Positions 8,731 through 17,324 of a DNA stretch of 64,000 bases are shown here, one piece after another (position 1 is the stretch's first letter; every line of letters starts with the position of its first letter). The position numbers were made by a program, and so were the translations under genes. The notes under the pieces are model-generated. The model worked only from the letters and a program-made list of their open reading frames with translations, did not search any database and was not told the DNA's origin. This stretch comes from CAXXOK01 sp963675655 (lineage in GTDB: Bacteria; Bacillota; Clostridia; Christensenellales; Aristaeellaceae), in assembly GCA_963675655.1 (NCBI GenBank), contig OY776489.1, forward strand, positions 2,108,001-2,172,000, read 5' to 3'.

Positions 8731-10100
8731 TGAGTGATTTTGACCAGCAAACGCTATGGAGCACAATGGAGGGGCACCCAACCCAAGCGCCGCTGGCCGA
8801 CCGTATGCGGCCTCGTACGCTGGATGCGTTTATCGGGCAGCAGAAACTGGTGGGGGAAGGGCGGCTGCTTCGTCGTGCCATTATGGCGGACAGGCTGCAA
8901 AGCAGTATTTTCTGGGGCCCGCCCGGCTGCGGTAAAACGACGCTTGCGGGGATTGTAGCAAACCTCACAGGCAGCGCCTTTGAAAAGTTAAACGCGGTCA
9001 CCAGCGGCGTTGCGGATGTACGCAAAGTGCTTAAGGAAGCCGAAGAGCGCCGCATCCGCTATGGCAAGGCGACCTATCTGTTGCTGGATGAATGCCACCG
9101 CTGGTCCAAAGCGCAGAGCGACAGCATTCTCCCGGCAATCGAAAGCGGGCTCATCCGTTTTATCGGCTCTACCACAGAAAACCCGATGGCAAGTATGACC
9201 CCGGCCATTGTGAGCCGGTGCCGTGTATTTGCTTTTGAGCCATTAAGTGTTGCTGACGTGGAGGATGCCATGCACAGGGCGCTGGCAGACAACGAACGCG
9301 GCTATGGCCGCCATATGGTGGAATGCGAACCGGGTGCGTTGCGTTATATCGCTCAGGTCGCCAATGGAGACGTGCGCGTAGCGCTGTCCGCGCTGGAGCT
9401 GGCGTTTTTAACTACGCCCGAAACGACAGACGAACAGCACCCGCAACCTTACCGTTACATCAGCCTCTTTACAGCGCAGGAGAGTGTGCAAAAACCCATG
9501 CTCAAGCTGGATGAGGATTTGTATTACGATATGCTTTCGGCTTTTATAAAAAGCATGAGGGGGAGCGATGCGGACGCGGCACTGCTGTGGTTTGCACGAC
9601 TATTGTATGCGGGTGTGGACCCAAAGCTGATTGTGCGCCGCATTATTGTGCACGCCAGCGAGGATGTGGGACTGGCGGATCCCGCCGCGATGCTGCAGGC
9701 GCATGCCGCCGCGGGTGCGTTGGAAACGGTAGGCATGCCGGAAGCGCGCATTCCCATTGCGCAGGCGATTATCGCAATTTGTATGGCGGAGAAGAGCAAT
9801 AGCGTCGTAAATGCGGTCGATGCCGCCATGGCAGATGCGGAAAAGGGCGGTTTTTCCGCGGTTCCGGAGTACCTGCGGGATCAAAGCTATGCCGTTACAC
9901 ACAAAGATACGCAAGGCTACCGGTACCCGCACGATTATCCCGATCATTTTGTGAAACAAACCTATCTGCCCGCTGGCTATGAAAACCGTGTATACTACCA
10001 GCCCGGCGACCTTGGCAACGAAGCGAAACTGAAAGCGCGTTTGGAACGCAGGTTTGGAGGGGTAAAAAGGCATGAGCCGAAGACCAACCCGCCAGATTGA
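8727..10100 (+). CDS. rarA: Replication-associated recombination protein A (AAA+ ATPase)
   Basis: RarA/MgsA is a clamp-loader-like AAA+ ATPase that acts at stalled replication forks. The 457-aa product has normal length. The N-terminal segment PLADRMRPRTLDAFIGQ is typical, Walker A is GPPGCGKTT (64-72), and sensor 1 is GSTTENP. The Walker B region reads LLLDECHRWSKAQ, where most homologues have DEIHRFNKAQ; the acidic pair is kept. The C-terminal tetramerisation part is complete, with the standard RDQSYAVTH-like and YPHDYPDHFVKQTYLP segments. Two ATG codons (8727, 8730) overlap the upstream stop, so the start is uncertain by one residue. Confidence 0.95.
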   Translation: MMSDFDQQTLWSTMEGHPTQAPLADRMRPRTLDAFIGQQKLVGEGRLLRRAIMADRLQSSIFWGPPGCGKTTLAGIVANLTGSAFEKLNAVTSGVADVRKVLKEAEERRIRYGKATYLLLDECHRWSKAQSDSILPAIESGLIRFIGSTTENPMASMTPAIVSRCRVFAFEPLSVADVEDAMHRALADNERGYGRHMVECEPGALRYIAQVANGDVRVALSALELAFLTTPETTDEQHPQPYRYISLFTAQESVQKPMLKLDEDLYYDMLSAFIKSMRGSDADAALLWFARLLYAGVDPKLIVRRIIVHASEDVGLADPAAMLQAHAAAGALETVGMPEARIPIAQAIIAICMAEKSNSVVNAVDAAMADAEKGGFSAVPEYLRDQSYAVTHKDTQGYRYPHDYPDHFVKQTYLPAGYENRVYYQPGDLGNEAKLKARLERRFGGVKRHEPKTNPPD

Positions 10101-10935
10101 CGTTGGGAAAGCTTCCCTGTATGCGTTAATCGTAAATATTATGGAAATTACCGTACTGATGGGCTTTGTGCTCTACGTAACGGTAACGAACGTGACGGTG
10201 GAAAATCAGCGTGCGGTGCAGGCCTTAGCGATTATCGGCGGACTCACGGCCAGCTGGGGCGCTTTTCTGGATATTCGCGAGGCGCTGCAAACACGCCGCC
10301 GTTTGCGCGTAATCGAGGCGCTGGAGCAAACCAATACGGCAATGGATACCTTAAACCATACGCTTCGCGCCCAGCGGCACGACTTCCTGAACCATCTGCA
10401 AGTGGTATATAGCCTGATGGAAATGCGTGAATACGGCGATGCGACGGACTATCTGGAAAAAGTATATGGAGAAATCCGCTCGGTAGCAACATTTCTACGT
10501 ACCAACTCTACTGCCGTCAATGCGCTTTTGCAGGTGAAAGCGGGCGCTTGCGCCGAGCGCGGCATTACGATGCAGATGGATATCCGCTCTTCGCTGGATG
10601 GTCTGCCTATGCCTTCCTGGGAACTTTGCCGGGTGTTGGCAAACCTGATCGATAATGCAATTGATGCAGTAAAAACGGTGGACGATCCTGTTATCAGTCT
10701 GGTGATTGCCGAGGATATCCGCTCTTATACCTTCTCCGTTACGAATAATGGGCGTCCTATTCCCACGGAAATACGGGAGCGTATTTTTGAGGCAGGCGTG
10801 AGCACCAAAGGGGAAGGCCGTGGTATGGGGCTTTCCATCGTGCGGCAGACGCTGGAAAACGCGGACGGAACCATCACCTGTAAAAGCGATGATGAGAAGA
10901 CCTGTTTTTGCGTAACGCTGCCTAAAAACAGCTAA
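10072..10935 (+). CDS. Spo0B-type sensor histidine kinase
   Basis: The 287-aa product has two N-terminal transmembrane helices (about 15-38 and 50-66), a short coiled linker, a Spo0B-like phosphorylation helix RAQRHDFLNHLQVV with probable phospho-His103, and a GHKL ATPase domain. In that domain the N box is NLIDNAIDAV and the G boxes are EAGVSTKGEGRGMGLS. This architecture is shared with citrate/malate sensors and natK-type kinases, but no periplasmic PAS domain is present, so any signal is sensed at or inside the membrane. It starts 29 nt inside rarA and has GGAGG upstream. No response regulator is adjacent, so the partner is elsewhere. Confidence 0.88.
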   Translation: MSRRPTRQIDVGKASLYALIVNIMEITVLMGFVLYVTVTNVTVENQRAVQALAIIGGLTASWGAFLDIREALQTRRRLRVIEALEQTNTAMDTLNHTLRAQRHDFLNHLQVVYSLMEMREYGDATDYLEKVYGEIRSVATFLRTNSTAVNALLQVKAGACAERGITMQMDIRSSLDGLPMPSWELCRVLANLIDNAIDAVKTVDDPVISLVIAEDIRSYTFSVTNNGRPIPTEIRERIFEAGVSTKGEGRGMGLSIVRQTLENADGTITCKSDDEKTCFCVTLPKNS

Positions 10936-10977
10936 CGCACGGCAAACGCCGAAATACCGTGAAAGGGCCTATACTGC

Positions 10978-12465
10978 ATGCAGCAAGCAAAGAAAAGCTT
11001 TCTTAAAAATATGGTAGGCTTTTCCATGACCTCCTGGATTTCCGTGCTAATCGGGCTCATTGCTTCGCCGATCGCTACGCGCTTGTTCCTGCCGGATGAA
11101 ATGGGCAAGCTGAATATGTTCAGCACCTATGCGGCGCTGTTTGCTTCCATCGCCTATCTGGGGCTGGATCAGGCGTATGTACGCTTTTTCCGGGAGCCTC
11201 CGGGGAAAAGTACGCGCAAGGGTATGTTTACGTTCTGCACAGCTGCGCCGCTGGCGTTCAGCCTGCTTTCATCATTCGCGCTTTTACTGATGTGGCAAAG
11301 CATCAGCGGCCGGATGATGGATACGCCAGACTTCGGCATTTTTATTTGCCTGTGTGTATACAGCTTCTGTTTGGTGCAGTTCCGTTTTCTATCGCTGAAC
11401 TACCGGATGGAGCAAAACGCAAAACTGTATACCATACAGGGCGTTTTACAGGTGCTTATAACAAAGATCGCGTATCTTTCCATTGCGCTACACAGCGCGC
11501 AGGCCAGACCGGCAATTTTACTGCTGACGGTGCTGATGGGTTCTTTTACCCTCGTTTTTACGTTGATACAACGCAAACGGTACACCGCGGATTTTGTGCA
11601 TGAAGTCGACAAACCGTTTTTAAAGGAAATATCGGCATTTGCCGTGCCGCTGATGCCTATTGCAATTATTTCCACTCTCAATGGCTATGTAAGCACGCTC
11701 TCGCTGGATGTGTTGATGGATAAAGCGGCTGTGGGTATTTTTACATCAGCGCTGGGACTGGCGTCTACCGTAAACGTGGTGCAGACGGGCTTTAATACCT
11801 ATTGGGCTCCCTATGTGTATGAGCATTACCAAAGCGACGACCGTCGGCGCTTTTTTACAGTTCACCGCCTGATGGCTACGCTGCTGACCGGTTTTGGGCT
11901 CACGTTTACGCTGTTTCAACCGATTATTTTTTTACTGTTGGGCGCTAAATTCCGCAGTTCCATCCTCTATTTCCCCTTCCTGTTTCTGACACCGATATGC
12001 TATTGCCTGGGCGAAACGACTGGAATGGGCATTGGTATTTCTAAAAAAAGCTATTGGAACACGATCATTTTTAGCCTTTCTGCGATGCTGAATGTGGCGC
12101 TTTGCTTTGTGCTCATCCCATGGTTGGGGGCAACGGGCGCGGCGATGGCATCGGCCGGAGCAGCCGTCATAACGCTGCTGATACGCACGGCTATTGGAGA
12201 AAGGTACTTCAAAGCAATCTTGCAGTACCGCTATCTGGGGTATACGGTGGGCCTGATGCTGGCGGCGTCTTTCGGCAATTACTGGCTGGACGGGAATATG
12301 GCGGCGAAGTATGCGTTTTTAACCGTCATCTATGCTTTAGCGCTCTTCCTGTTCCGCAAAGAAATTGCCATGTTGTGGGAAACGGTTCGGCAAGTTGCGA
12401 AGGCAGGCACCGGAGCGTTGAAAAAACGGGAAAAGCAAAACACCGATAAAGGAGAACACAAATGA
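10978..12465 (+). CDS. Polysaccharide flippase, Wzx/MATE-like
   Basis: This 495-aa protein has 12-14 predicted membrane helices and the pattern of polysaccharide biosynthesis exporters in the MOP superfamily: an N-terminus KSFLKNMVGFSMTSWISVL, then IASPIATRLFLPDEMGKLN typical of the first helical pair. Such proteins flip undecaprenyl-linked oligosaccharides across the membrane. A charged Lys/Arg-rich tail follows the last helix. The gene lies 42 nt after the kinase and overlaps the glycosyltransferase by ATGA, so the two are a functional pair. No polymerase or ligase gene is seen beside it. Confidence 0.85.
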   Translation: MQQAKKSFLKNMVGFSMTSWISVLIGLIASPIATRLFLPDEMGKLNMFSTYAALFASIAYLGLDQAYVRFFREPPGKSTRKGMFTFCTAAPLAFSLLSSFALLLMWQSISGRMMDTPDFGIFICLCVYSFCLVQFRFLSLNYRMEQNAKLYTIQGVLQVLITKIAYLSIALHSAQARPAILLLTVLMGSFTLVFTLIQRKRYTADFVHEVDKPFLKEISAFAVPLMPIAIISTLNGYVSTLSLDVLMDKAAVGIFTSALGLASTVNVVQTGFNTYWAPYVYEHYQSDDRRRFFTVHRLMATLLTGFGLTFTLFQPIIFLLLGAKFRSSILYFPFLFLTPICYCLGETTGMGIGISKKSYWNTIIFSLSAMLNVALCFVLIPWLGATGAAMASAGAAVITLLIRTAIGERYFKAILQYRYLGYTVGLMLAASFGNYWLDGNMAAKYAFLTVIYALALFLFRKEIAMLWETVRQVAKAGTGALKKREKQNTDKGEHK

Positions 12466-13628
12466 GTAAGCGGATTCTCTTAATCGCGGATGCTGGAAGC
12501 TTCTGGACGAAGCGTTATATCGAAAATTTATTGCTGCCGGACGGTTGGCAAGTTGTACTTTTTCCTATTTGGGAACCGGAAGGTAAGTTTGATGCGTATT
12601 ACCGGGAGCATGGGATAACGGTATACCGGGATACGCATACGCTGCCGGTGATACGTCATATTCCGCGGCTGCGCATGTGGGCACGTATTGCGGCTAACGC
12701 GCGGGCACTGCGTAAATACGGACCTTTTGATGCGATTCACAACCACTACCTGTCCCAACGGGATTTGGCGCTGGGGAAACGCATGCACCGTGCTTTTCCA
12801 AAGGCGCAATGGGTGTGCAGTTACTGGGGCAGCGATTTGCTGCGGTCTACCGGGCTGGAGCTGAAACGGATGAAACGCTATCTTTTGGCGTGCAATCATG
12901 TAACGGTGCATTCGTCGCTGCATATTCAACGTATCCAAAAAGTATTTGGCGATAGCGTAGCCGCAAAGACGGCGCTGGTGTACTTTGGGCAAACGGTATT
13001 TGCGGATATTGACCGTGTGCGCGCCATGGCGGATCAAACCGCCTGCAAGGAACATTTCGGGCTGCCGCCGGAAAAACCGGTCATTTGCCTTGGGTACAAC
13101 GCATCACCGACGCACCGGCATTTACAGCTGCTGCAAGGATTACAAACCTTGCCAGAAGAAACGCTGAAAGGTTGGTCGCTGGTATTACAGATGACCTATG
13201 GCAGCTTTGACGACAGCTATTTTGAAACGGTACGGAAAGCGGCGGATGCCCTGCCCTGTAAAACCCTGATATTGACCGAGTTTATGGACGGAACCGAGAG
13301 CGCCTATCTGCGATTGGCGGCGGATGCGTTTGTACTGGCGATTCCTACGGACGCTTTCTCTGCGAGCTTACAGGAATATTTGTATGCCGGTACACAGGTG
13401 CTGCGCGCCAGCTGGCTGCGGTATCCGCAGCTTGAGGAGCTTGGTATTGAAACCGTGACCTTTACGGATCTTACGCAAGTACCGGAACTGCTCAAACAGC
13501 TGATTGGGCGGGAACTGAGCGAAGAAGAAAAGGAAAAGCGCGCCATGCTGGGTAAAAAATATGCCTGGGATACGGTTCGAGACGGGTGGCTGCGGCTTTA
13601 TAGGCCGGAGACCGTTGACCAGAAGTAA
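12462..13628 (+). CDS. GT-B-fold glycosyltransferase
   Basis: The 388-aa product starts with SKRILLIADAGSFWTKRYI, a usual N-terminal Rossmann strand of GT-B enzymes, and has HNHYLSQRDLALG and a C-terminal donor domain with LGYNASPTHRHLQLLQ, LTEFMDGTESAYLRLAAD and LQEYLYAGTQVLR. The order of these C-terminal motifs recalls the WecF/RffT 4-acetamido-fucose transferase type (GT56), though similarity by eye is loose. No signal or membrane segment is present, so it acts at the cytoplasmic face. AAAGGAG precedes the ATG, which overlaps the flippase stop. Donor and acceptor are unknown. Confidence 0.75.
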   Translation: MSKRILLIADAGSFWTKRYIENLLLPDGWQVVLFPIWEPEGKFDAYYREHGITVYRDTHTLPVIRHIPRLRMWARIAANARALRKYGPFDAIHNHYLSQRDLALGKRMHRAFPKAQWVCSYWGSDLLRSTGLELKRMKRYLLACNHVTVHSSLHIQRIQKVFGDSVAAKTALVYFGQTVFADIDRVRAMADQTACKEHFGLPPEKPVICLGYNASPTHRHLQLLQGLQTLPEETLKGWSLVLQMTYGSFDDSYFETVRKAADALPCKTLILTEFMDGTESAYLRLAADAFVLAIPTDAFSASLQEYLYAGTQVLRASWLRYPQLEELGIETVTFTDLTQVPELLKQLIGRELSEEEKEKRAMLGKKYAWDTVRDGWLRLYRPETVDQK

Positions 13629-13651
13629 GCGCAAGCCAAAAAAGTATATAA

Positions 13652-13691
13652 CAAACCCCGCTGTGCCAAGCAATCGACACGGCGGGGTTTG
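13652..13691 (+). terminator. Hairpin after the glycosyltransferase
   Basis: A 14-bp stem with one wobble pair (13652-13665 with 13678-13691) and a 12-nt loop lies 23 nt after the stop. The U-rich part is inside the stem (GGGGTTTG) and no clear T-run follows, so termination efficiency is uncertain. From here to 13910 there is otherwise only the next promoter and a leader of about 130 nt. Confidence 0.55.
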
Positions 13692-13749
13692 CTACATCTA
13701 TGTTTGAACTGGGAGCAGCCGGTATTGGAAAATAACGCTGGGAAGATGA

Positions 13750-13778
13750 TTGTTCTGGAAAGTGGACTGTGCTATAAT
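13750..13778 (+). promoter_or_regulatory. Extended -10 promoter for the membrane-protein pair
   Basis: TTGTTC (13750-13755), 17 nt, and TATAAT (13773-13778) preceded by TGC. The perfect extended -10 compensates for a weak -35. The leader to the ATG at 13911 is about 125 nt. Confidence 0.7.
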
Positions 13779-13910
13779 ACAAATATATTGTAATCATTTC
13801 TCTTTGCATGAAAGCATATGCGGCTAAGATCCCAAGATTGGCCTTGTGGTGTCAACGGTTGAACCAGACAGACCATCTTTTATAAAACAGCACAGAAAGG
13901 CGGTATCCAA

Positions 13911-14354
13911 ATGAAGCAATACACAGCGGATGAACATGTGCCCATGAAATTTCACAACCTCTATGTGTACTTTCTCAACCCGATTAAGATAATTGTACTT
14001 GGCGTATTAACGGCGCTATCACTTGTGCTGCTGCTCAATGCGGATGCAATCCCGGCGGAATCGCTGCAATATGAAGGCGTACCCGACTTGATCGGCAGTT
14101 CGCTGTTGATGGGGCTTACGATTGCGCTTGGGCTTGCATTCCTGTTTGCGCTGCTGGCAGAAATACTGCTTGCAAAAAGGCGAGTGCTGGGCGTAACGCT
14201 GTTGATATGCGGATTCCTGATGGACGTGTTGAGTGCCGGGTCGACTGTGGCGAACGCGGCGACGACGAACAATATTCTGGTGTTGGCGGGCAGTGTGCTT
14301 GTGGCGGTACTGGTATGTATTTACTACTGGAAGCGCGCGCGTCTGCTGCACTGA
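13911..14354 (+). CDS. Small four-helix membrane protein
   Basis: The family is not recognised. The 147-aa product has four predicted membrane helices at about 24-44, 60-83, 90-108 and 122-140, ending in a basic tail KRARLLH, and no obvious catalytic motif. The cytoplasmic N-terminus begins with about 20 polar residues. AGAAAGGCGG upstream gives an acceptable Shine-Dalgarno. It lies 64 nt before the YugP-like gene and shares its promoter, so it may work with it. Confidence 0.65.
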   Translation: MKQYTADEHVPMKFHNLYVYFLNPIKIIVLGVLTALSLVLLLNADAIPAESLQYEGVPDLIGSSLLMGLTIALGLAFLFALLAEILLAKRRVLGVTLLICGFLMDVLSAGSTVANAATTNNILVLAGSVLVAVLVCIYYWKRARLLH

Positions 14355-14418
14355 TAAGACTACACGTTAAAACCAGTACACGGATGCAACAAGCTGATTT
14401 GGACGAGGAGGAACAGGA

Positions 14419-15213
14419 ATGAACGAGTTTACGGACGTTATGCAAAGCAATCCGACCATCGCATGGAACGATCCGCTGCTGGGCGTTGCGTTGGTACTGC
14501 TGGGGCTGTTGCTGCTGGCGGTTATCGTCGCAGGGGTGATGACGCTGGTACTGGGGCTGAAATATTGGAAGTATAATCGTCAACCGGTGCAAAGCGGACT
14601 CACGGGCATGGAAACGGCACGTAAACTGCTGGACGAAAGCGGACTTGCGGATGTACAGGTGAAACCCGCCGGGTTCCTGCGTGCGCTGGTATACGGCAAT
14701 TATTATAGCCGACGTGCCAAAACGGTATTTCTGCGAAAAAACATCGCAAACCGAAACAGTATAACGGCTGTCGGTGTGGCAACGCAGAAAACAGGCTTGG
14801 CTTTGCTGGATCAAGAAGGTGATCCGCAGTTTCGCGTGCGGGAGTCGCTGCGGGGCATCTTTCTGTTTGCTCCTGTGTTCTTCATTATCATCCTGATTGT
14901 TGGTGCTGGGATTGATTACCTTGTCAGCCATAGCATCGGGCAATGGACTACGATTTCGTCGATTATAGGGCTGCTGTATTATCTGGCGGCGACAGTGTAT
15001 ACGCTATTTACCATCACAACTGAGAAAAAAGCGGGCGCTACGGCGCGGGAAGCACTGCGTGAAAAAGGCTTGATGAACGCAGAGGAACTCGAAGCGTTTG
15101 CCAAGCTCCAACGGTATTATATTGTTAAATATATTCTGGATTTTGTTGTAACGCTGCTTCGTTTGCTGCTGTATGTGCTCAATCTGGTATCGAAAAGCCA
15201 AAGCAAACGGTAG
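14419..15213 (+). CDS. YugP-type zinc peptidase homologue lacking HEXXH
   Basis: The 264-aa product aligns by eye with the neutral zinc metallopeptidase YugP family (PF04298). A first membrane helix (about 20-46) is followed by SGLTGMETARKLLDESGL, the conserved SGxTGxEVARxxLDxxGL block, then a segment matching the family's NSIASISVAAHEVGHAL region. Here it reads NSITAVGVATQKTGLALLDQ, so the two zinc-binding His and the catalytic Glu are replaced by Gln, Lys and Leu (QKTGL, 123-127). Two more helices and the C-terminal REALREKGLMNAEEL segment are kept. It is probably an inactive scaffold or regulator. GAGGAGG precedes the ATG. Confidence 0.72.
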   Translation: MNEFTDVMQSNPTIAWNDPLLGVALVLLGLLLLAVIVAGVMTLVLGLKYWKYNRQPVQSGLTGMETARKLLDESGLADVQVKPAGFLRALVYGNYYSRRAKTVFLRKNIANRNSITAVGVATQKTGLALLDQEGDPQFRVRESLRGIFLFAPVFFIIILIVGAGIDYLVSHSIGQWTTISSIIGLLYYLAATVYTLFTITTEKKAGATAREALREKGLMNAEELEAFAKLQRYYIVKYILDFVVTLLRLLLYVLNLVSKSQSKR

Positions 15214-15230
15214 TATATACGGATTTACAC

Positions 15231-15262
15231 AAACAGCCGCAGGCATTTGCCTGCGGCTGTTT
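15231..15262 (+). terminator. Intrinsic terminator after the YugP-like gene
   Basis: A perfect 14-bp stem (15231-15244 with 15249-15262) with a 4-nt ATTT loop ends in TTTTA. The 250-bp repeat element starts within 2 nt of it. Confidence 0.9.
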
Positions 15263-15263
15263 T

Positions 15264-15513
15264 ATGCAAGCTTTAGCGTTATAAATCCACCAGCTGAGCT
15301 GGTGAGAATGAATTGCTTTAGCTTTCAGACGTAGAGCGAAGCGAGTGACAAGTTGTTTGCCGTCCAAAACATAAACGCATGGATTATGGCTCGTTTACGA
15401 GCAGTAGTGCAATCATTGCAATTGATAGATCGTTCAGTGCGTCTTGAGACGCGGTCAGTAAATTCACCTTGAAGGCGCGGTGCATACCACCGGCTTAGCT
15501 GGTGGTTGTGATT
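15264..15513 (+). mobile_element. 250-bp repeat element, copy 1 (IS200/IS605-like, non-autonomous)
   Basis: This segment recurs at 25928-26177 on the opposite strand with 9 substitutions in 250 bp (about 96% identity). Each end carries a short palindrome: CACCAGCTGAGCTGGTG near 15288 and ACCACCGGCTTAGCTGGTGGT near 15486 in two arms. Subterminal hairpins and no terminal inverted repeats or target duplication are the pattern of IS200/IS605-derived PATE elements. It holds no transposase. It fills most of the 313-bp gap between the YugP-like gene and the WG-repeat gene. The exact outer ends are set only by where the two copies stop matching. Confidence 0.7.
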
Positions 15514-15526
15514 GAGAATGAAATTG

Positions 15527-17143
15527 TTATTGCGCCGTATACTCCACAACCGGGATAGGCGTGCCGATCTGGTCGTATAGCGCGTACTGCATGTGCGTAT
15601 CCGTAAGGGTTTGCGTTTCTCCATCCTCAGTGATAACCGTCTGTTCTGTCGCAATGAACTTTCGCCCTTCGATGAACCCGCAGCGACATTCTACGGGGAC
15701 GTCTGTATCGATGGTGAAACTGCGCATTGTTTTATTGATATAGGTAATATTTCCCTCACGGTCTACCACGGCGGCGTAGGATGCGCAAAAGGGCGATGCG
15801 GCTGTATAGGAGTTGATAATGCGCAGTTTTCCGTTGGCATCGATAAGCCCGTACTTGTTTTTATACGCAACACGGCAGAGGGTATTGCTATTAAAGTCAT
15901 CCCGGATGCTCCAGGTCGGCTTGATAATGATGGTGCCATCGGTTGCGATCAACCCCCACAGCTTGTTTTGCCGTATCCACGCACGGTGGTAAACGGGATC
16001 AAAATCGGTAATTTCGCTGTATTTAATGCGTAGTATTACATTCCCGTCGGTATTTATTAATCCCCAACTGCTGCTTTTTTTAACGGCACATGCTCCATAT
16101 TGAAAGGTTTGCACCGCTGCATAAGCCTGCTTGATTACCAGCTCATTTTGCGGGTTGATAAAACCCCAGCGCTTGGAAATCCGTACACCGGCCAACCCTT
16201 CGCTGAAAGAGGCAACCCCGGTGTATTGCAGGTCGATAGCGATGCTGCCGCTTTCATCAATAAAGCCGTAATCGCCGTCCAGCGATACGCCCGCATAGCC
16301 ATCACTGAAAGGCAACGCGGTCTCCCATACGCAGCCGTCGCCAAGGTAATCGCCTGTAATGGGGTCTAAGTATCCCCACAATCCATCCAGCTTTACGGTG
16401 ATATAGCCGTTTTTATAAGCGCCGATTTCTTCGTAAGCATTGCCGATGCGCTTTGCGGTGATGAGGTTATACAGGTAGCAGCTTTCGCCGTCCGTTACGG
16501 CGGCAACGCCGTTCACCGTCCAAAGAATTTCGGTATAGATAACCGGAACAACCAGTGTGCCATCGCTGCGGATAAGTCCATATTTACCGTCCAGCGGCTG
16601 TACATCGGTACCGTCTATTGCAGTTGTGCCCATAAACACGGCGGCGACCCTGTATAAATCCTCCGCGGTGAATGCGGTGGTATCGCGGTCATGTGAAGGC
16701 AGGCTTTCGCTGCGGAACACCCTCTCGGCCCAATCAAACTGGGGTGCGATTTGCCATTTCCCGTCGCTGCCAACGTAACCGAACTGATCATCCTGTGCGA
16801 AACGGTGCAGTTGCATAGCCTCGGCTAATGCCAGTTGGTAATCGCTGTCCAGAAAGCCGGACAGATCGGCAAGTAGTTTTTTCGCCTCAACGGGATTATC
16901 GCGCTGCATATAGAGCAACGCGTGGGCATAATCGGCATACCGGTTTGCATCGTTTTGAAAACCAATGCCGGCGAAGGCGTTAATTGCATCCAGCAGGCTC
17001 CCTTCGTTTAATGAATCCAATGCCGCCTGAAAGGCGGACGAACTACCGGATGAAGACGCGGAACCAACCAGAAAGTCCTCGCCCAGCGAGGCCGTTGGAA
17101 GGCACAGGGACAAGCAGAGTAATAATGCTACCAGCTTTTTCAT
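15527..17143 (-). CDS. Secreted WG-repeat protein
   Basis: The 538-aa product has a signal peptide (KKLVALLLCLSLCLPTASLG) and an N-terminal helical part (about 40-115) resembling a TPR pair. From residue 125 to about 475 it has repeats of the WG type: WGLINTDGNVILRIKYSEI, YGFIDESGSIAIDLQYTGV, WGYLDPITGDYLG and similar units about 40-50 residues long. WG repeats fold as short beta units in surface proteins and are probably ligand-binding; the ligand is unknown. The stop lies 14 nt from the repeat element, so the gene's terminator may have been displaced. Upstream is AGGAGG 7 nt before the ATG. Confidence 0.82.
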   Translation of the reverse strand: MKKLVALLLCLSLCLPTASLGEDFLVGSASSSGSSSAFQAALDSLNEGSLLDAINAFAGIGFQNDANRYADYAHALLYMQRDNPVEAKKLLADLSGFLDSDYQLALAEAMQLHRFAQDDQFGYVGSDGKWQIAPQFDWAERVFRSESLPSHDRDTTAFTAEDLYRVAAVFMGTTAIDGTDVQPLDGKYGLIRSDGTLVVPVIYTEILWTVNGVAAVTDGESCYLYNLITAKRIGNAYEEIGAYKNGYITVKLDGLWGYLDPITGDYLGDGCVWETALPFSDGYAGVSLDGDYGFIDESGSIAIDLQYTGVASFSEGLAGVRISKRWGFINPQNELVIKQAYAAVQTFQYGACAVKKSSSWGLINTDGNVILRIKYSEITDFDPVYHRAWIRQNKLWGLIATDGTIIIKPTWSIRDDFNSNTLCRVAYKNKYGLIDANGKLRIINSYTAASPFCASYAAVVDREGNITYINKTMRSFTIDTDVPVECRCGFIEGRKFIATEQTVITEDGETQTLTDTHMQYALYDQIGTPIPVVEYTAQ

Positions 17144-17182
17144 AAAAACCTCCTAAAGGCTTGAATTGCTTAGTTTTCAATC

Positions 17183-17211
17183 ATTGTAGCATTCGCCCAA
17201 AGGAGCGTCAA
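17183..17211 (-). promoter_or_regulatory. Promoter of the WG-repeat gene
   Basis: On the minus strand, TTGACG (17211-17206), 17 nt, and TACAAT (17188-17183) preceded by TGC. It lies about 40 nt before the ATG. Confidence 0.75.
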
Positions 17212-17289
17212 GGTATATCAGCGTTGGAAATGTAACGAATTACCAGTATACACATGCCGTATGCTTACCGTTTTTTTACTGTTTTCGGC

Positions 17290-17318
17290 TTGACAAGCGC
17301 ATGCTGTGCTTGTATAAT
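17290..17318 (+). promoter_or_regulatory. Consensus promoter of the aspS-gatAB operon
   Basis: Perfect TTGACA (17290-17295), 17-nt spacer and perfect TATAAT (17313-17318). Transcription would begin near 17325, at the 5' end of the T-box leader. Confidence 0.9.
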
Positions 17319-17324
17319 TCCCGC

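Noticed and set aside
15264..15513. Short coding frame inside the 250-bp element
   Set aside because: Of eight differences between copies that fall in this frame, six change the amino acid, so there is no purifying selection on a protein.
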